DNA of 37,176 bases from Streptomyces xanthophaeus (GTDB lineage: Bacteria; Actinomycetota; Actinomycetes; Streptomycetales; Streptomycetaceae): positions 1-37,176 of the forward strand of contig NZ_KL647139.1 in NCBI RefSeq assembly GCF_000725805.1. Reading direction: 5' to 3'. Positions 34,488-37,176 of this stretch are shown here, piece by piece. Positions within the stretch are counted from its first letter, which is position 1. The number at the start of each line of letters is the position of its first letter. The position numbers and the translations under genes are program-made. The notes beneath the pieces are model-generated. The model saw only the letters and a list, made by a program, of their open reading frames with translations, was not told the DNA's origin and ran no database searches.

Positions 34488-35804
34488 ATGCGCAAGATAC
34501 TCGTCGTGGGGGCCGGCCAGTCCGGTCTCCAGCTCGCCCTCGGACTCCAGTCGAAGGGGTACGAGGTCACCCTCATGTCCAACCGGACGGCGGACGAGAT
34601 CCGTACCGGGCGGGTCATGTCCACGCAGTGCATGTTCGACACGGCCCTCCAGCACGAGCGCGACCTCCAGATCAACTTCTGGGAGCAGCAGGCCCCGAAG
34701 ATCGAGGGCCTCGGCGTCTCCGTCGCCGGCCCCGACAGCACGCGCGTCATCGACTGGCTCGGCCGGCTCAAGGGGTACGCCCAGTCCGTGGACCAGCGGG
34801 TCAAGATGGCCGGCTGGCTCGACGCCTTCGTGCAGCGCGGCGGACAGCTCGTCATCCACGGCGCCTCCGTCGCCGACCTCGACTTCTTCTCCCGCACGTA
34901 CGACCTGACGCTGGTCGCCGCGGGCAAGGGCGAGCTGGTGTCGATGTTCGGCCGGGACGCGGCCCGTTCCCCCTACGACGCCCCGCAGCGCGCCCTCGCC
35001 GTGTCGTACGTGCACGGCCTCGGCCCCCGCCCGGAGCACCCCGGCACCGAAGCGGTCCGCTGCAACCTGGTGCCGGGGGTCGGCGAACTCTTCGTCATGC
35101 CGACCCTCACCACCTCCGGCCGCGCGGACATCCTCTTCTGGGAAGGCATCCCGGGCGGCCCGCTGGACGCCTTCACGGGCGTCAAGGACCCGGCGGAACA
35201 CCTGGCGCTCACGCTGGAGCTGATGGAGAAGTTCACGCCCTGGGAGTACGCGCGCGCCACGAAGGTGGACCTGACGGACGCCGGAGCCACCCTGGCAGGG
35301 CGCTACGCCCCGGTGGTCCGCAACCCGATCGGCCGCCTCCCGGGCGGGGGGATCGTGCTCGGCGTCGCGGACGTCGTCGTCGCCAACGACCCGATCACCG
35401 GGCAGGGCTCGAACTCCGCCGCCAAGTGCGCGGCCTCGTACCTGTCGTCGATCCTGATGCACGGGGACAAGCCGTTCGACGAGTCGTGGATGAAGGCGAC
35501 CTTCGACAAGTACTGGTTCACCACGGGCAAGCCGGTCACCCAGTGGACCAACGCCATGCTGGGCGTCCCGCCCGAGCACGTGCTGAACCTGATCGGCGCG
35601 GCCGGGCAGCTCCAGCCGGTGGCGGATCGATTCGCCAACGGCTTCGACAACCCGGCCGACTTCGAAGCGTACTTCTACGACCCCGAGGACACCGCGGACT
35701 ACCTGGCGGAGGTGGCCGCTGCCGCGTCCTCCGCAGCAGCCCCGGCACCCGACGCGGACTCCCCGTCCGATTCCCCGTCCGTCGGAGCCTCCTCGGCCGA
35801 ATAG
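34488..35804 (+). CDS. Styrene/indole monooxygenase-family (StyA-like) flavoprotein
   Basis: The protein is 438 residues, starting at ATG 34488. It has an N-terminal FAD Rossmann motif GAGQSG (residues 8-13) in ILVVGAGQSGLQLALGL. The RVMSTQCMFDTALQHE segment matches the styrene/indole monooxygenase family, and NDPITGQGSNSAAKCA is the second flavin-binding signature. StyA enzymes receive reduced FAD from a separate reductase (StyB) and oxidise an aromatic or indole alkene; no styB is seen here. The last 40 residues are Ala/Ser/Asp-rich and probably disordered, and their coding DNA overlaps the 3' end of the NlpC/P60 gene by 106 bases. It follows cvnD by 19 bases and is probably part of the conservon operon. 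Other conservons carry cytochrome P450 genes in this position. Confidence 0.9.
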   Translation: MRKILVVGAGQSGLQLALGLQSKGYEVTLMSNRTADEIRTGRVMSTQCMFDTALQHERDLQINFWEQQAPKIEGLGVSVAGPDSTRVIDWLGRLKGYAQSVDQRVKMAGWLDAFVQRGGQLVIHGASVADLDFFSRTYDLTLVAAGKGELVSMFGRDAARSPYDAPQRALAVSYVHGLGPRPEHPGTEAVRCNLVPGVGELFVMPTLTTSGRADILFWEGIPGGPLDAFTGVKDPAEHLALTLELMEKFTPWEYARATKVDLTDAGATLAGRYAPVVRNPIGRLPGGGIVLGVADVVVANDPITGQGSNSAAKCAASYLSSILMHGDKPFDESWMKATFDKYWFTTGKPVTQWTNAMLGVPPEHVLNLIGAAGQLQPVADRFANGFDNPADFEAYFYDPEDTADYLAEVAAAASSAAAPAPDADSPSDSPSVGASSAE

Positions 35805-36928
35805 CCCGCATCGTCCCCCGCCGAAGCCCCCTCGGGCAGCGGCGGGGGCACGAAGTGGTCGAGCGGGGCCCCGTCCGGATCCGGGCGCACCGCCCCGAGC
35901 AGCGGATTGGCCGCGATGGGCGACACCTTGACCCGCGCCCCGGGGCGCGGCGCCTGGATCACCTTGCCGCCGCCGACGTACAGGCCCACGTGGGTGGCCT
36001 TCGGGAAGTAGACCACCAGGTCACCGGGCCGCAACCGGTCGAGCGGCACCTTCGGCAACTGCGCCCACTGCTCCTGGCTGGTCCGCGGAATGGTCCGCCC
36101 CGCGCGCGCCCAGGCCTGCGAGGTGAGCCCCGAGCAGTCGAAGGACCCCGGCCCCTCGGCGCCCCAGACGTACGGCTTGCCGATCTGGGCCGCCGCGTAC
36201 GTCAGCGCCACGCCCCCGGCGGCCGTCGGCGTACGGGCCGCAGCGACGCCGGGGCTCCCGAGCCGGCCCGAGTCCACCAGCTTCCGCTGCGCGGCCGCCG
36301 TCTCGGCGGCCTCCCGCGCGTCCAACTGCGTGAGCTGTGCGGGAGTCAGCGAAGCCAGCGTCCGCTCCACCTCCCGCAACTGCGAGGCCACCTCGTCCTT
36401 GTGCCGCTTGCGCTCCGCAGCCAGGGTCTGTTCGGCGTCCAGGGCCTTGCGGGCCTGCCCGGCGAGGGCGCCCGCCTCCCGCTCGCCCCGCGCGAGCCGC
36501 TCCAGCACCCCGGCCCGCCGCGCGCCCTCACGGGTGAGGAGCCGACGCTGGTCGAGGGCGACCCGGGGGTCCCCGGCGAGCAGCATCCGCGCGTAGGGGG
36601 ACAGGCCCCGGGAGCCCTGGTACTGCTCCCGCGCCAGCCGCCCGGCGGCGGCCTTTTCGGAGCCGAGGGCGGTACGGACCTTCCCGAGCTCGGTGAGCAG
36701 CCGCCGCTCCTCACCCAGCCGGGTTCCCAGCGCGGCCTCGGTGGCGTTGTAGGCCTCGGTCGCTTCCTCGGCCTTCTGGTACAGCCCCTGCAGACGGGTC
36801 AGCAGCGCCCCGACGGACTCACCCGGCCCCGTGGGCTCGGCGTGGGCACCGGGGACCGGCCCGGCCGTGACGAGCGCGGGCACGAGCACTGCGGCGATGC
36901 AGACGGCGCGAAGCGGCCGACGTGACAT
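35699..36928 (-). CDS. Secreted NlpC/P60 peptidoglycan endopeptidase with coiled-coil N-terminus
   Basis: The protein is 409 residues, starting at ATG 36926-36928 eight bases after GGAGG; a longer start upstream lacks such a signal. The signal peptide is residues 1-30, with cleavage at AHA/EP. Residues 35-215 are a long coiled coil (LLTRLQGLYQKAEEATEAY onward), which in RipA/CwlO relatives controls activity or binds FtsEX-like partners. The NlpC/P60 domain covers 240-365, with catalytic Cys265 in FDCSGL and His313 in THVGLYVGGG, and the RPGDLVVYFP strand between. It cleaves D-glutamyl-meso-diaminopimelate-type peptide bonds in the wall. The tail is Ala/Ser/Glu-rich and is encoded in antisense to the end of the monooxygenase gene. 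Confidence 0.94.
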   Translation of the reverse strand: MSRRPLRAVCIAAVLVPALVTAGPVPGAHAEPTGPGESVGALLTRLQGLYQKAEEATEAYNATEAALGTRLGEERRLLTELGKVRTALGSEKAAAGRLAREQYQGSRGLSPYARMLLAGDPRVALDQRRLLTREGARRAGVLERLARGEREAGALAGQARKALDAEQTLAAERKRHKDEVASQLREVERTLASLTPAQLTQLDAREAAETAAAQRKLVDSGRLGSPGVAAARTPTAAGGVALTYAAAQIGKPYVWGAEGPGSFDCSGLTSQAWARAGRTIPRTSQEQWAQLPKVPLDRLRPGDLVVYFPKATHVGLYVGGGKVIQAPRPGARVKVSPIAANPLLGAVRPDPDGAPLDHFVPPPLPEGASAGDDAGYSAEEAPTDGESDGESASGAGAAAEDAAAATSAR

Positions 36929-37176
36929 GGGGTCACCTCCGAGGGCCCGATGCTGCCACGCCCGGTATGACAAATCCCCCACCCGAGTCGGCCAGCCGCC
37001 GGAACTCCCCCGTGTGGCGGGGGTGGGGGAGGGGCGGGGCTGAGGGTGGCTTCGGGGGCCTGTTACCCCTTGGCCTGATCAGGGATGTCTTGGGGGATTC
37101 CCGTCAGTCCCAGGGTCCTTCCGTGCCGGGCCGGGCCCTCAAGGGCGCTCCCTGCGGTCGCGTCGCTTCGCGATGG
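36929..37176. promoter_or_regulatory. Gene-free region upstream of the NlpC/P60 gene
   Basis: No gene is supported here. The region should hold the NlpC/P60 promoter on the minus strand. A perfect palindrome CCTGATCAGG lies at 37074-37083. I looked for a ydaO-type c-di-AMP riboswitch, which precedes some Streptomyces wall hydrolase genes, and did not find its conserved core. The last 55 bases form a GC-rich tract with a TCGCG/CGCGA hairpin that looks like the start of a common Streptomyces intergenic inverted repeat cut by the window edge. Confidence 0.4.
37123..37176. repeat. Possible Streptomyces intergenic inverted repeat, truncated by the window end
   Basis: The stretch beginning CGTGCCGGGCCGGGCCC and ending CGCTTCGCGATGG resembles, from memory, a repeat found between genes in many Streptomyces genomes. 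Only one arm is visible. Confidence 0.3.

Noticed and set aside
36929..37176. c-di-AMP (ydaO-type) riboswitch before the NlpC/P60 gene
   Set aside because: The region has the right position, but the conserved core sequences are not visible on the minus strand.

Overview
This window is GC-rich actinobacterial DNA and almost certainly comes from a Streptomyces chromosome. The evidence is strong third-position GC bias, frequent GTG starts, a nickel superoxide dismutase with its maturation protease, the actinobacterial fused E2-E1 2-oxoglutarate enzyme next to a two-component pair and a Lon gene, and a complete conservon (cvnABCD). No rRNA, tRNA, CRISPR array or insertion sequence was seen.

Layout. 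Positions 1-147 hold the 3' end of an amino-acid ABC transporter ATPase, closed by a strong terminator. From 464 to 2312 come a CGNR zinc-finger regulator, the divergent pair sodX (minus) and sodN (plus), and a small acidic-tailed DUF6104-like gene (minus). The sodN 3' UTR has the layout expected of the s-SodF type of small RNA.

Positions 2432-15629 form the accessory core. Seven codirectional genes encode a trypsin-like protease fused to a VMAP-C-like domain, a MoxR-type AAA+ ATPase, a 1308-residue vWA/TPR protein of the SAV_2336 type, an FxSxx-COOH-type precursor peptide, an FxsB-type radical SAM/SPASM cyclophane synthase, an HExxH-type putative peptide beta-hydroxylase, and a TIR/NB-ARC/TPR protein. 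I read this as a vWA-MoxR-VMAP ternary conflict system joined to a cyclophane RiPP (FxS) pathway. The AAA+, vWA and protease parts would act as a regulated switch. The maturases would modify the FDS core of the peptide. The TIR-NB-ARC-TPR protein is a candidate sensor or effector. The only in-frame TTA codon I found in the window's genes lies in the vWA gene, which suggests bldA (developmental) control.

Positions 15705-21707 return to core genome on the minus strand: kgd/sucA, then a response regulator and histidine kinase. Next come an emfourin-like lipoprotein (minus), and on the plus strand a GT-C membrane glycosyltransferase, a mercaptopyruvate-type sulfurtransferase and a DUF4097 lipoprotein. 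Then follows lon, which has a HAIR-like inverted repeat (HspR operator) upstream, and a MarR regulator. A PP2C-like phosphatase is on the minus strand.

Positions 30033-35804 carry a conservon, cvnA-cvnB-cvnC-cvnD, with overlapping genes throughout, followed 19 bp later by a StyA-like flavin monooxygenase. A secreted coiled-coil NlpC/P60 peptidoglycan hydrolase gene (minus) overlaps the monooxygenase 3' end by 106 bp. The last 248 bases hold no gene that I can support.
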